From contig JAUPFP010000043.1 of NCBI GenBank assembly GCA_036925085.1, forward strand, positions 818,632-882,631: DNA of 64,000 nucleotides. Reading direction: 5' to 3'. Positions 30,203 to 43,362 of this stretch are shown piece after piece (within the stretch, counting starts at the first letter, position 1; each line of letters starts with the position of its first letter). Both the position numbers and the translations under genes were made by a program. Origin of the DNA: Brachycybe producta (lineage: Eukaryota; Arthropoda; Diplopoda; Playtdesmida; Andrognathidae). Below the pieces are notes generated by a model, which worked only from the letters and a program-made list of their open reading frames with translations, did not search any database and had not been told where the DNA came from.

Positions 30203-33200
30203 ATGGCATCGGTGGATCGGGTTAATTTAGGCAAGAAACTAGCCGATAGTTTACAGAATGACTTAAGAACACTCTCGAATGAAGCAAAAAAGAAACACCA
30301 ACCCGTAAAAGAGGTAAAAATTAACTAAATAACCAACTTAAAACGTCGAAAATCGCAAAAAAAAATCAAAAAGTTCGACGCTTTGAAATACACACCCCTG
30401 ACCTTATTGTTAAGGACATACGACGTCACTGATGGGGATTCGTAAATTTAGACATATTACCGGTTAAATTGATAATAATTAGCATTTTAATTATTATAGG
30501 TTTTCATAAGAATTTTGTTTTCAATGTTCATATTTTTCATTTATTTATATGCGTTTCAGTTGATTTAGTAATGTGGTCGTGCAGTGTATTTGAGAATTCC
30601 TTTACGAAAAATGCAAATTGACAGATGAGTTATTTTTACTCAGTTTTTTATTGATGTTTTCGTTTGTTTGTTTAGGCTGCCGAAGCTGGAATAGTTAAGA
30701 TAAAGAACCTCGTTGCTAAAAATGTCGACATTATATCAGGTTGTTTTTTTAGTCGACTGAGATTTGATAAGTGGATTTTGATCAATTTCGAATAATTATT
30801 TGGTTATTTCGAATAGCTCTTCAGCAGGATTCGCCCGAGATTCTTCAACCTTTTATTCTGGGCTGTGATACGAAGAACATCAAACTCGTTCAGGTTTGTG
30901 TTGCTGGAATTCAGCGTCTGATCGCTCATGGCGCTCTCTCGCCTTTGTCGGCCGACAAGATCGTTACGTGTCTATGGACTCTGATGGAACTCGGAGTGGA
31001 GGAAGTGAAGTTGCTCCAGACTGTGCTTCTTCTTCTGAACAACGGAGATCGTGTCAGAGGTGAGGCCTTGTCGAAGGCTTTGGTACTCTGTCTTCGTCTT
31101 CACGTAGCGAAGGACAGTACGACTGTCAACGCGGCTTCTGCCACTGTTCGACAGCTCGTGTCACTCGTATTCGAACGTGTTGTCGACGAGGATCAACTCG
31201 AAATCAAATGTAAGACGGTTATATTCTATAAAAAGTAAAACTTTGAAAGGTTATATATATTTTTTTCCGTTTTCTTTAAAAGGTGATGTCGAGAATTTTA
31301 ATGTTGAAGAACTGAAAGTGTTTAGTAATTCTCCTCCTAAGTCTTTGCGTCCTTGTGCTGCTGACGCTTACATGTTGTTTCAAGATTTGGTTCAGTTGAT
31401 CAACTCGGATCGGCCGTTCTGGTTGCAAGGACTCAACGAAATGAACCGTTCTCTCGGACTAGAACTTCTGGAGGAACTTTTGACGTCGTTCGGAGTCGTT
31501 TTCACAAAGGTTTTTATTGTTTATCATTTTGATTTTACTTCTGTAAGATATTTTTATATGTTGTGTTTCAATTTAAAACATTTTTTTGGAAAGTGTTTTA
31601 TTGTTCGACATTTTAGTCACAACAGAGGGTTGGCTACTTTTGAGGGCTGACGTTAGATAGCGTTGAATCGAGTCCTGATTTATTAAATCTGACGGAACTC
31701 CATTTTTGCTCGGTTATTTTTCAAAAAACAAAAAAAATTTATTTAAGGTGGAACCAATGGATTTTTAATAGAATTAATTCAAAATGATGCCACTAGATGG
31801 AGTTATGCGAATTCACTGGACCACACCCATAGATCTTTATGGGCGTGGCTAAGATCAAGCAGCGAATTTACGGGTACAGGATGCATGGAGCTTTTTTAAA
31901 AGTATATTTTAAATGAAAGTCCGTGTATTTTCGAAAATAATTGAAGAAATTAAGCGAGGGATCCCTTTTTTGAGACCATCTGTTTGGAAATAATTGTTTT
32001 ATGTTGTTAATTGTTTTATTAAAACGCCGACCACAGCAAAAACCAAAAATCTCCGGTTTAAAACTGTTATAAAACGATAATTACCTAACAGATGGTCACA
32101 AAATAGGGATGACTCGCTTCATTTATTCATCAGGTTTAAAAAAAACAATGAGTTTTGTTTAATAAGTGCTTTTAAAAACCTACATTCACTCCTCGAACTG
32201 TTTTTTCGATGTACAACTCAAGGGGCGTATCCACCTGATGGCAACGCCTTCCTAGGAGCATGATTTATAACTAAAAACCTATTTGTTCCACCTTAACTCG
32301 GAAAAGATAAACGAAGATATTGAAACGTTTTTGCAATAATTTCAAATCATTTTCAGTTTCATGTTGAAATTTATTTATTTTTTTCCAATGTTAATTCTCG
32401 TAGAGAAAACTTCAATTTGTCTCTTTAATGAAAACGTTTAAAATGTGTGGCATTTTTTAAAGGCGGCCGAAATTATTTTTGTAACTTGATTTCAACTGTA
32501 CTCGTAAACGTTTTGCTATAAACCGACACCACATTTTAGTGAATTTTCCAATTCAAATTTATATTTCAGCATAAAGAATTGGGTTTTCTTTTAAAAGAAC
32601 GAGTGTGCCCGTTGATTATAAAACTTTTTTCGCCGAACGTCAAAAATCGAAGTTCGTTTGCGTCTGGTTCACTCATGTCCGTTTCTTCAACTGTTTCAAC
32701 GACATCCTCGTCCTCGACGACTTCAGTCGCTTCGACAGCTTCTTCTGCTGCAGAAAAACCTTGTTTTGCCATTAGTGTTCGCCTTCTTCGAATAGTTTCT
32801 GTTCTAATTCACAAGTACCACGCGCTGCTCGTCACCGAGTGTGAGATATTTCTTTCGCTCGTTGTGAAGTTTCTCGATTCCGATAAACCTTCGTGGCAGA
32901 GAGCTCTCGCTCTCGGTGTCTTGCATCGAATGATGGTTTCTCCGCAGTTAGTTCAGTAAGATCGCATTTTTACTTCTGTTTTTCAATTCTGTGCAAAAAA
33001 GTAATAGTCGATTTTCGTTTCGTTTAGATCTTTTTGTCGTTTCTATGATTCGAAACCACACAGTACGAAAATTTTGCGAGATATCGTGAACGCTCTCGGT
33101 GCTTACGTACAAACTTTGTTCGTTTCTTCGTCATCTTCAGGACAATCACTAACCAGTAATTTTTCTATAAATATATGAAATGAATTTGATGAGTTATTTT

Positions 33201-36200
33201 TCTTCTTAAACGATGTGTTTGATTTATCAAACGAAGGTATGAGCCAAGCGCAGGTTCAAGGAACTCCACCTTCTCTTCTTGGAGGAATGCCAGTTGGGCC
33301 GGGAGTCACTCCGCAACCGGCTTTCGTCTATCACGGTGTTTGGATCCCAATTAGTATGAGCTTACCGGCAGGAACTTCAAAATCCGTTTAGTAAGTTATT
33401 TGATTTCACTTTGCCGTGATTTGTCGAGAATTGGATCTCTTCTTAAAGAAGAAATATCTTAATTTTGATGATTTTTCTTTGTAACAGTTTGGACTTTTTA
33501 GACAAAACGGAAGTAGGCACCATTCCAGATAGTTACGGCATTTCTGTTGCATTCGCATGTCTTCTAGATGTTGTTCGCAGCGTTACGCTAGCTGTCGAAG
33601 GACCCTCTCCGTCGGTAGATGAAGTCGAGACCAACGGTCAAATTTCGATAACATCCGCCGTGATCGAAGGTGATTCTACAGCTGCTAACGATCAAACAGA
33701 AGTGGAACTTAAGAAACAACTCGTGGAGTCTACGTGGTGTGGTTTACTTGCCGCTTTTTGTCTTCTTTTAGAAGCTAGGTTTGAATCGAAATGGTGTTTT
33801 TTATATTTTTCATCGTGTTGCGAACTGATATTTATATTGTTTTTATTATTCGTTTGAAGTACCGACGAAAGTGCGTCGGAAAACATTTTAAAAGCTATGC
33901 AATCGTACGCTCGTTTGGCCGGATCGCTCGAAATGACGACGGCTCGCGATGCTTTTGTCACTGCATTATGCAAAGCCTCCCTCCCACCTTATTACACACT
34001 CACCGTGTTAAATGATACCGTCTCTTCGGACGGAACTTCGTCTTGTTCCTTTTCTTCTGCTCAGCATACGGCCATCTTGACATCCGGCACTTCCGCTTCC
34101 GGAGCAAGCGGTTCTCTATCTCAGTATCTCGTTTCGGAAACTGAATATCGACCTCAGGTTGTGGCTGTTGGAACTCCTCTTCTAACGAGTTCTTTGCAAA
34201 GTGGAGGCAATCAGGGTTCTGTGGTGGTCAGTAATTGTTATTAAGCTTAAATCGAGCGTTTGATCTTTAATTTCGATTGATCTTTAACGGGGCGCTTATT
34301 AGCTGACGACCAAGAATCTTCAGTGCATGCGTTCGATTCTCGTTTTGGCACATTGTCACGGAAGTATCTTGGGAAGCGCTTGGCACCTGGCTCTCACTAC
34401 TTTACAGGTTACTGAATTACAAAATTTTACAAGGTTCATCAGTAAATTTGTTAAAACAGTTCTGTCCAAAATTTACAAACAAGATAAGCTTTTTTTTTCT
34501 CTTAACAACTTAAAAGCCTAGACACTTCAGCGTTACACGTGCCTTGAAATGTGGTAAATTTTGCGATTCCAAAGTTGCTGAAATGGCTCTTTTGAGCAAT
34601 TCAAAGTGTCATAAAAAAATATCATGTCTTTAAGTCTGAAGAACGTCTTGTTAACAGCATGAATCTGTTTAAGGTTAATGACCTTTCACAGGTGTGGAAC
34701 AAATTAGCATAATCTAAATGGATATATAAAATGAAACATTTTTGAATATTTCAATCTAAAGGCTTTAAAACCTGGCCACATTATTCAAGAAGCGATTGCA
34801 ATTTTAATTATTGTTCTGTAATCATTTTGTAAACAGTTTGTCTGCTAGAATTGACGCTACATTTTTAGTTTTTCAAGCGGTTTTGAACAATAATTAAAGT
34901 TGCAATTGTTTATGTTTATGCTAGTTTGGCTGGACCCCTATGTTAAAGGTCATTGACCTTAAATAAAAAGGTCCATTTTGCTAACTGCCTTTTGTTTTTA
35001 GCTTTGAGAAAAAATGTGTATCTTTTTGTACGATAAAACTCAGTACGAAAAAACTCAAATTGTTTTTAAAACTAGAATTTTAGAAGATTTTCTTAAAAGT
35101 TTTTTCATTGAAATATCTTTAAAAAAAAATAAACATTTTATAGCAGTTTGAAATTTTCTATTGATATTTCATGAAAAACTATTTTCGCTTTTTTTAAAAA
35201 AATTGTCATAAAAAGTTTACTTTTTAAAGATAACATCATGGAGAAAAAAAACTTTAGCATTATCACCAACTACTGTATTCTAGTTTATAAAACACTTTGA
35301 ATTTTTTAAAAATATTTCCACTGAAACACGTGTTCTTGACAAATATAAAGGCTAGAGGGAGAAACATCCTATAGAACCTGATAGCCACGCAGGCGCGCCA
35401 TCAGTTGGGACGAAAATAAAATAACTATTCAGCCACCTTAATGCATTTTCATGACGTTTCGAATTGTCATTTGGTTGCTAGAGTCATTTGAGCAACTTTG
35501 GAACTGCAAAATTGACCATTTCTTATAGCACTTGGAACTCTTTATACACTTGGAAATTACTGTTGAGCCAACATCATAAAATTTGACGCAATTTAGAATT
35601 ATAATTGCGTTCTGTTTGACATTTTGAAAGCATTTGGTTTGGATTCTTGGACTGAAACCATCGACGGGTGGTAGTCTAAAAGCAGGACGAGCAACCGAGG
35701 GTCCGAATACGGTTTTGACGACTGCTGTCTTAGCCGATTTGCCTGTTCTGTCCGTGATGCTCTCTCGTCTTTTTGAGAGTTCGCAATACCTCGACGACGT
35801 TGCATTGCATCACTTAGTCGATGCTCTTTGTCGTCTTTCGCAGGAATCAATGGAGTTAGCTTATAGCAATCGGGTTCGTTTTTTATTTGGCGAGTTGAAG
35901 TATTTTGTTTGTAATCTTGGGTCTTTTGACTTAGGAACCGTCATTATTTGCCGTTGCAAAACTATTGGAGACCGGTTTAGTAAATTTGCCGCGATTGGAA
36001 GTTTTGTGGCGACCTTTGACGAACCATTTATTGGAAGTTTGTCGACATCCTCACGTTAAAATGAGAGAGTGGGGAGTCGAGGCAGTTACGACACTCGTAA
36101 AAGAAGCTCTCGCACGTAGAGTCAAAGTATCTCAAGAGGATGAACAGTCTAAGACTGCCGAAGAGATTCTTAAGACGAAATCGGCATTACGGTTTCTAAT

Positions 36201-39200
36201 TCTCGCTCCACTACGCGAATTGTCCGAAGTGTCTCATCCGGACGTTAGACAGAAGCAGCTGGACTGTGTCTTGCAAATCCTTCACAGTAACGGAGATTCT
36301 CTTTCCGATGGTTGGCCCGTTCTTCTCGAGGTCATCGGAGCTTTGTCGGAAAATCACGGGTTAGAAATCAGTTGCACTGTGCATTTGGTCGAATTGTTCG
36401 TTATAGTCTTTTTTCTGTATTTGTATTTAATATTAGGGAGAATCTTATTAGAACTGCATTTCAGTCTCTGCAATTGGTTGTGACGGATTTCTTACCAACG
36501 ATGCCATCGTTGTGCCTTAGGCCTTGTATCGACACTGTGGCACACTTTGGATCGCAAAGTGAAGAGCTCAATGTCAGCCTCTCGGCCGTTGGACTTTTGG
36601 TAAAAAGATAAATTATTTCTTAAAATTAAGACCATGGTTTTTATGTGTCTTATTTATGCAAAAAGTATTTATATGGAACTTTTTACTGTATTATTTTAAT
36701 TTCTCTTTAAGCCGGTTTTAAAGTATAAACGTTCCACAAACTCGGGTTATTCTGGTTTTTAGAAGCAAAATTTAAAAGGAACTTGAAAGTGTTTTAGAAA
36801 CTAGAATCATAGCTTAATTACTTAATGCTGATATCTTTTAAAATAGGCTTTTTATGACAGTTTAAAAACTTACTAATTTTAAGCAGGAGATATTTTTGTG
36901 AATTTTATATCTATAAAAAGCTCAGGTTTGCCATGCAACCGGGAAACCCGGAAATGTTATGGAATTAGAATATTTTCAAAAAAAAGGCAAGGAAACGTCA
37001 TGGAATTTAGCAAAAAAAAAATATGTAAAACCCTGAAAAGTCAGGAAATTCGTTTTCAAATATTATAAATCCTGGAAATGCTCTAAAAAGTTTTAGTGCT
37101 AAAAAGGGCTCGGGAGGGTTCAACGGGGTCCAGAAGTCTCAAAAAGGACAAAGATTCGAGAATTTTTAAAATATAAAAAATGGGAAATCTCATCACTCAA
37201 TCTGGAAACTCGGAAAACGTGGAAATGTCGGGGAATTAGAAAATTTTCAAAATGAAGTTAGGCACTACGGTACTTGGCACTAGCAGGGGGAAAATATTGC
37301 AGTGTACAGAAGTCGTTTTCGAGCCGATGTCTTCGTAGCTCGGTAACACCGCTTGAGGTGGTGGGGGTCCTGGGTTTGAATCCTGGTTGAGGCATGGATG
37401 TTGTCATAATTTCTTCTTCATTGTGGAGTTGACGTCACGCAGGGCAGCAGGTCGTAAAACACATTTCGCGAAATCCGGCTTGTATATCGCGTCATCCATG
37501 TGGGACGTGGTTCGGGGGGGGGGGGGGGGGGGAAGACAATTTAAAAAAAAATCTCTGGAAAATATCTAACTTTTGCATGGAAAACCTGCAGAAGTCCGGG
37601 AAGTTAACAAATTAAAATTTGTGGCAATCCTGTAACTATGAAAATACTAATTAACTGATTCATCTACCGTTCTAGTTTCCAAAACGCTTTCAATTTTTTT
37701 TAGCGTTGCTCCTGAAATACAGATTAAACAAGAGTTCGAAAATCAGCTGTTTATAAAACAGCTTTAATTCTACAACATGAATATTCTCTATTATCTACAG
37801 TATACCAATATCAATGTTAAAAAAATTACAATTACAATTTGCAGTGGAATGTTGCCGATCACTTGCATCAAAACCGAGAACGGATCTGTCAAAATCTTGA
37901 AAACGAAGAATGTAAGGACGTCAAAGGTCCTGGAATGGCTCAGTCCGTTAACTTTCCTTTAAATTCAGCATCCGATGGAATGATGTCGGCTCAGTTACCT
38001 CTTTTTGAGCGACTCTGGATGTCTTTGTATTCTTGGCTGGCCGAATTGTGCGTAGATCCGAGGCCTGCCGTGCGTAAGAGTTCGGGGCAAACCCTGTTCT
38101 CGACAGTCAATGCGCACGGGTCTATTCTACGACGCGAAACCTGGCAAGCTGTTGTGTGGAAAGTTTTGTTTCCTCTTTTAGATCGTGTGCGATCTTTGTC
38201 TTTCTCTGCTTCTTCCGATAAAATGGATCTCGGTGGAAACATTTTGATTCATCATTCTCGTAACACGGCACAGAAACAATGGGCAGAAACGCAAGTCTTA
38301 GTTCTTGCCGGAGTTGCTCGTGTGTTTGCTACAAAACGTGAACTTTTACAAACACTCGGTGATTTCGCTCGTGCTTGGGCACTTCTTTTGGAATTCGTTG
38401 AGGCTGGAGCTCTTGGAAGAAATGACGAAGTAAGGAATTTGCAAGCATTTAAGAGCCTAGACACTTCAGTGTTACAAGTGTAATGAGATTGTTGTCAATT
38501 TGACGGTTCTAAAGTAAATGGCTCTAGATAGCAAAAGGCAATTCAAAACGACATGAAAATGTGTTTTAAAACCCTGAAGACCATATTAAAAAAATACACA
38601 CAATTTTTCTTAAAACTGATAGATGTTCCTAAACATTGGCAGTTTGTTAACATAATGGACCTTGTTGAGGTCAATGACCCTTAACGTGGGTCAAAAAAAG
38701 GGTATAAAATAAAACCACCTTTAAATGTTGCAACCGAAAGATGTTAATACGTGGCCACCGCATCCTAAAGCCGATTGTAACTTCAGTTATTATTAATAAT
38801 TTAACTCGAAGGCATCAATCAATGGTGGCTAGAATCGAGACCATGTTTTTGGAAACATCAAATTTCACTTAACATTGCGTCTATGACGTCTTGCAGCACG
38901 TGCACTCTTGAGTGTCTAGGCTCTTTCGCGTATTTTTGTTGTTTCTTAAGTTGATTTTTATGAATCGTTTAGGTGTCTTTAGCAGCGTTAAAGAGTTTTC
39001 AGGAAATACTTCTTGCCGTTAAGAATGAAGGACAAGGTGAAATTGTGGAAGGAGCGGAAGAGACGGCCATGTGGATGGCTGCGTGGAAAGTTTGGTACAA
39101 AATCGGAACCGAATGTACGAAACTTCCCGAGTCTCCAAATGCTGCCGTAATTCCTTCGCAGGCGTTTCTCACCGCTTTAGTGCAGATTTTTCCACCGTTA

Positions 39201-41988
39201 TATCGTCTTGTTCGACCACGGTATCTTGAATTTCTTACCCAAGTTGTAATCAGAGTGAAAAAAAAAAATTCAAAGTTTATTTGAAATTTGAAAGTAAACG
39301 AATTTTCAAGTAAACTGTGAATCAAATTTCTTTGAAAAGTCGCTTTTTTAAATGTTAAATATCGTATCGTGATTACATTCGCAATGGTGATTTTTTAGGT
39401 TTGTGGCGTCCGATCTGCAGAAACTATCAGTTGTCTTGCACGAAATCATTGCCGTACCAATTCCGAGCGAGGCTTCGGCAGCTTTCGTTTTATTGACAAC
39501 GGCCGATGGAGCTCTGACGCCACTTCAAGAGGCTACGCTACTAGCAATAGAAGTTCTTTGGAAGACTACGTTGTCAAACGAGGGCAACAATCTTCGTTCC
39601 GCTTTGCCGCAATTGATATCTCTGTTGCTTTCCTTTTCCGAATGTTCGTGCCGTGCGCCGAAACCGTTATCTACTTCAGAAAACCATAATAAAAATGTGA
39701 TTAATAATGTCAACGTTGGAACGGCAGCGCCTGTAATTTATTAATATCGATCGTACGACTGTTATGTTGCCATAATTAACAGATTTGATGTGTTATTAGG
39801 TTTATTGGGTTGGTGCAACATTTGTCCCTTTTGCAGAAAAGGCGCTCGAAATGGCCGTTAATCTTTATGTTAAAACGGCAGACTGGAAGGCCGTGATCGA
39901 CTCTGCCGTGTTTTGTGACATAATAAAAGCGTTGCGAGTTCCACTGTCGTTAAAATACTCGTGTTCGTCGCCTTCCACCTGGAAATTAGCAATTCATTCT
40001 CTGCTTACGGTCTTGTCTGTCGGGTTGCCAGTAGCCAGAAAACATGGTAAAAAAAAAGCTCGAACTTGATCGAAGATTACGGAATCATAAATATTAGGTT
40101 TTTTTTAAAAGAAAAAGAATTTCTGTCGTCTTGGGTTGAGTTGTCATTTGCCTTAGAAGAGTTTTTGTTCTCGAAAAGCATTCCGTCGTCTACGAGAACT
40201 TTGGAAGACTCGCAAGCGGATGAAGCAATTGATTGCAAAGTATGGCGAGATCTATATTGCTACATCGATTACAGTGTGTTTAAATGTCTAATCGTGAATT
40301 ATTTTTGTTGATCGTAGGTTGTGCAAGTCATTCGCGATGAGATTTTGGCTCATTCGTCATCGATGCCCAAAGAATTCGTTCTTAAAATCGTTTCTCTGTT
40401 AGACAGAGGATCTATTCATTCAGCGGGATCTTTATCCATTGGTAAAAGAATTTATGTTAAGGTGGTTTTAAATTGTAACAATTCTGTCGTTCAGGAGCAA
40501 AATTAAGAGAAACTTTGAGTATTTTAGAAACTAGAAGGGTAGTTGAATCACTTGAGGGCATTTTCGTGTTTTTATCGTTCAAATTAAATATTAAATGGTA
40601 GTTTGATAATGATCCAACTTTAAGCGGAGAGATGTTTTTTAATAGTTTTGTTAATAAAAGGTTTATTTTGAAATACAGTGAAAGCTTGGATTGCAAGTAA
40701 CGTTGTTTTTGCGAGTGTTTTGCAAGACAAGCAAAAATTTTCAATAAATTTTAACTTGATAAACGAACTTGGTCTTACAATACGAGTAGTACGTATACGC
40801 TTTATATGCGGAGCGTAACGTGAGCATAACGTGATCACAACTGAACCTTTGGTTCGCTTTGATATACGAGTGCTTTGGATTAAAAACACATTCCTGGAAC
40901 GAATTATGCTCGCGATCCAAATTTTAACTGTGTATCAACGTGAAAATACCCGAAAGATGGTTTGTGAACAGATTTTCGAACTCTTGGTTATTTTATTTTC
41001 CAGAAGAGGAAAATTAAGATAAACTTAAAAGTGATTTAGAAACTAGAAAGAAGGGTAGCATAAACTCTTTTGAAGATATTTTTCATCTCGATGTCTTTTA
41101 AAAACATCAAAGTGACCCAACTTTAAGCAGAGACGATATTTTGTTTTTAATTTTTGTTTGTAAAAAGTTTATTAAAAAAGATAGGGGCATAAAAATATTA
41201 TTACGTAATTCAAATCACCCTTCTAGTTTCTAACACTTTCTATTTTTTCTTATTGGTGCTCTTCTGAAATGCAGAATAATCGGAGCTGTCCATAAAAGTA
41301 ACACAGTGAAAACTGATTATGCCACTCTTATTTATCGTACTTTTTTAATTTGAAATCAGTCGTGAAATTTCTGCTTTAAAAAAACCGTTCTTCCAGTTTT
41401 TTTTTACTTTTATCGTAAACTCGAAACCATTTTCTCTGTTATTCTAATAGAACCAGAAAGTCACGGGCGTCTTCGAGAAGAATTCGCTCGACTTTGTTTC
41501 GAAACTTTACTTCAGTATTCGTTTCATCACGCCGGTTGTCATCATCCGGTTAATTCATCGCCAACCGAAGGTGATGTAACCGGACGTCTTGCAGTCACTG
41601 CTCTTTTATACCGTTTTAAAGAAGTTGTATCTAAGTATGTTCAAGACGAACGGTTGAGCGGCAAATGTCCTCTTCCGAGACATAGGACGGCCGAAATGTC
41701 TTTCGTACTGAAAGCTGCTTCGACATTAACCGTTGCTTTGAAAAAAGCTCCTTCGAAAACAGGTTGGCGATTTTATATTCGGTTCATTGACGTTTAATAA
41801 CAGACTTTAATAACTTAATGTTTTCAGTATCGAACGAAGTGTGGAAACAACTGATCGATTTGTATCCCCATCTTGTCGAATGCACGACACTTTCGAGTCC
41901 TCAAGTGACCCAGGCGCTTAAGGAAGCTCTTTCTGAATACCATGACCTGATGAAACCACCAACCGGGTTTGTTACCAATGGAATCTAA
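30203..41988 (+). CDS. MON2: MON2, Golgi/endosome regulator (BIG/GBF relative without Sec7)
   Basis: Twenty-one exons, all phases closing, 1731 aa (vertebrate protein about 1718): 30203-30313, 30676-30739, 30817-31209, 31283-31509, 32570-32955, 33028-33155, 33237-33390, 33488-33778, 33860-34226, 34303-34407, 35631-35873, 35935-36359, 36437-36599, 37845-38429, 38973-39220, 39399-39732, 39800-40046, 40112-40239, 40318-40441, 41451-41762, 41828-41988. The N-terminus has the DCB domain ([21 protein letters not shown]), then HUS (RERVCPLI-type block, SFLSLL-like [12 protein letters not shown]) and the long HDS/C-terminal part ([49 protein letters not shown]). MON2 acts at the trans-Golgi/endosome with DOPEY proteins. 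Introns 4, 10, 13, 14 and 19 are enlarged by foldback elements; the others are about 60-360 bp. Confidence 0.96.
31743..32296. mobile_element. inverted-repeat element in MON2 intron 4
   Basis: Left end TTAAGGTGGAACCAATGG, right end complementary to TTAAGGTGGAACAAATAGG. It shares the TTAAGGTGG start with 17084-17547. There is no reading frame. Confidence 0.6.
34512..35560. mobile_element. foldback element with other insertions, MON2 intron 10
   Basis: The left arm has CCTAGACACTTCAGCGTTAC and TTTTGCGATTCCAAAGTTGC; the right arm has the inverse (GCAACTTTGGAACTGCAAAA). The interior holds further inverted sequence resembling family A (TCTAGTTTATAAAACACTTT) and a TTAAGGTGGCT end near 35430, so the copy is nested. 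Confidence 0.55.
36912..37625. mobile_element. insertion nested in family A copy
   Basis: The ends read CAGGTTTGCCA and the complement of CAGGATTGCCA. The interior has repeated GGAAA...CGGGAAA...GGAATT words, a tRNA-derived SINE and a 19-base G run. Confidence 0.5.
37320..37560 (+). mobile_element. tRNA-derived SINE-like sequence
   Basis: An A-box-like TAGCTCGGTAACA (from 37336) and a B-box GGTTTGAATCC (37373-37383) are correctly ordered and spaced for polymerase III. The head cannot fold as an intact tRNA. It is followed by an unrelated body and a run of 19 G (37514-37532). Confidence 0.5.
38450..38926. mobile_element. foldback element, MON2 intron 14
   Basis: Left end AAGAGCCTAGACACTTCAG, right end complementary to AAAGAGCCTAGACACTCAAG. 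It fills most of the intron and belongs to the same family as the 34512-35560 copy. Confidence 0.65.
40457..41310. mobile_element. two family A segments with a nested element, MON2 intron 19
   Basis: TTTTAGAAACTAGAAGGGTA at about 40523, a related copy at about 41030 and the inverted CACCCTTCTAGTTTCTAACA at about 41217. The first copy is interrupted at 40675-40931 by the dispersed 230-bp element. Confidence 0.65.
40675..40931. mobile_element. dispersed 230-bp element, copy 2 (nested)
   Basis: It matches 25416-25642 over nearly its full length. Ends ACAGTGAAAGCTTGG / CCAAATTTTAACTGT form imperfect inverted repeats. It is inserted into family A sequence, so it is younger than that copy. Confidence 0.7.
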
Positions 41989-43362
41989 TATTAATTCTGT
42001 GAGAATTTGAACAATAATAGGCAAATATTATTATATATTTTGTATTGTAATTATTCATTTTGATTATATTTGTTGAAGCTTAACGAACATTATTCTGCAA
42101 TTTTTTTAAATGTGCATTATTACGTTAATTGTGGTTTTCTTGGCATTTTTTTTTATTTGATTCTGATTGCCAACAGTTGTTTGTATAGTAATGCCTGATA
42201 AAGATGTTTCTATACGAAAAAAAAAAACGACCAGACTAATCGATATCTACTGCAAAATCCCGTAACAATTGGCATTTTTATTTCTTGAATTTTAACTTCA
42301 AAGGTGATATTATCTTTCTTAACCCCTCTAGTTTATAACACTGGCATTCTTCTAGTCACTAACACTGAGGTGTTCCTAAAATATCTAAAGCTGCGTTTGA
42401 AGTGTAAACGCCCGTAGAACTCTTGGTTATTTTCTGTCTTTCATAAGATCAAAATTAAGAGAAACTAGAAAGCTTTTTCCACTTTTGGCCGTTTTTTGAA
42501 AAAAAGTCAGTCTTCCTTTTGACCCGTTTTTTCGAATTTAAAAAAATTCTTGAATCCTTGTGCTTTTCCACGCTTTTGGGGACTTCTGGGGCTCGTTGAG
42601 TGCTCCAGAGGCATTTTAGTGCTTTTAGAGCAGGCATGTGCAACTTCATTAAGAGTGTGGGCCGGATAGCGAATTTTAAATATATCCGCGGGCCATACCA
42701 TACGTTTATTGTAACGAATATGATTTTTTAAAGTTCGCTTTACGAATAAACAGATCAGATAGAAGAGTACTATTCAGCAGAGGGTCACTGTGATTGGTTT
42801 ATTTGTTCTATTGCTGAATGCTGATATGTCTTAGGTTCTGGAAATATGCTGGCGGGCCAGATTCAGTGAAATTTAGAGAACTCCTCATGAGCTTTATAAA
42901 GTCAGGGAGGGGCCGGATGCGGCCCATACGTTGCACATGTATGTTTTAGATTCCCATTTTTCCTGTGGCTCAATCTGGGCGTGGACAGTTAGTATTGAAA
43001 CAACACCAGAACGATTGTGTAGTTTATATAATACAGCTATAAAAACAAAAACCAGTTTTTTTTTGTGTCACAAATTTGCTGTGGGTTTGTCGTGAGCACT
43101 GCTTATAGTTGTTTCAGGTTTGTTTTGTTTCCAAAATCTGCTTTTTCTGGCGTTTTTTGTCTCGAACTCACGTTGCACTTTTGTTAGCTTGATGTGGATT
43201 GGCCTTTTAGAAAAAACTTTACAACACATTTATAATACTTCATATTGATTACAAAGTCAAGAATAATAAGTTCATTAAGACAGCTTTTGCACTTAATATA
43301 CATCTTTTATTTATTTTTTTTTGGGGGGGGAATAAATCCAAATTTTAATTGAAAAAAAAATG
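41989..43362. other. spacer between MON2 and RPAP3
   Basis: Convergent 3' flanks. No gene is supported. It contains a family A fragment (about 42300-42475), a hAT-like element (42632-42946) and poly-A/T/G tracts. Confidence 0.5.
42632..42946. mobile_element. hAT-like non-autonomous element
   Basis: Left GCATGTGCAACTTCATTAAG with TGTGGGCCGGAT; right GGCCGGATGCGGCCCATACG with GTTGCACATG, which is the inverse of the left end. This GGCCGG/GTTGCACA arrangement is characteristic of a widespread hAT group. There is no transposase frame. Confidence 0.6.

Larger units (their letters stand above)
36712..37770. mobile_element. foldback family A copy split by a nested insertion, MON2 intron 13
   Basis: The left half (36712-36911) carries GTTTTAGAAACTAGAATCAT; the right half (37626-37770) carries CCGTTCTAGTTTCCAAAACG. 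Between them 36912-37625 is foreign and includes a tRNA-like SINE. The two halves rejoin into a standard family A copy. Confidence 0.65.

Noticed and set aside
37320-37400. Intact tRNA gene
   Set aside because: A and B boxes are present, but the acceptor and anticodon stems do not pair; it is better explained as a SINE head.
30203-41988. Sec7-type Arf-GEF (BIG/GBF1) as the identity of the large gene
   Set aside because: The DCB/HUS blocks are shared, but no Sec7 domain is present, and the C-terminal blocks and 1731-aa length match MON2 throughout.
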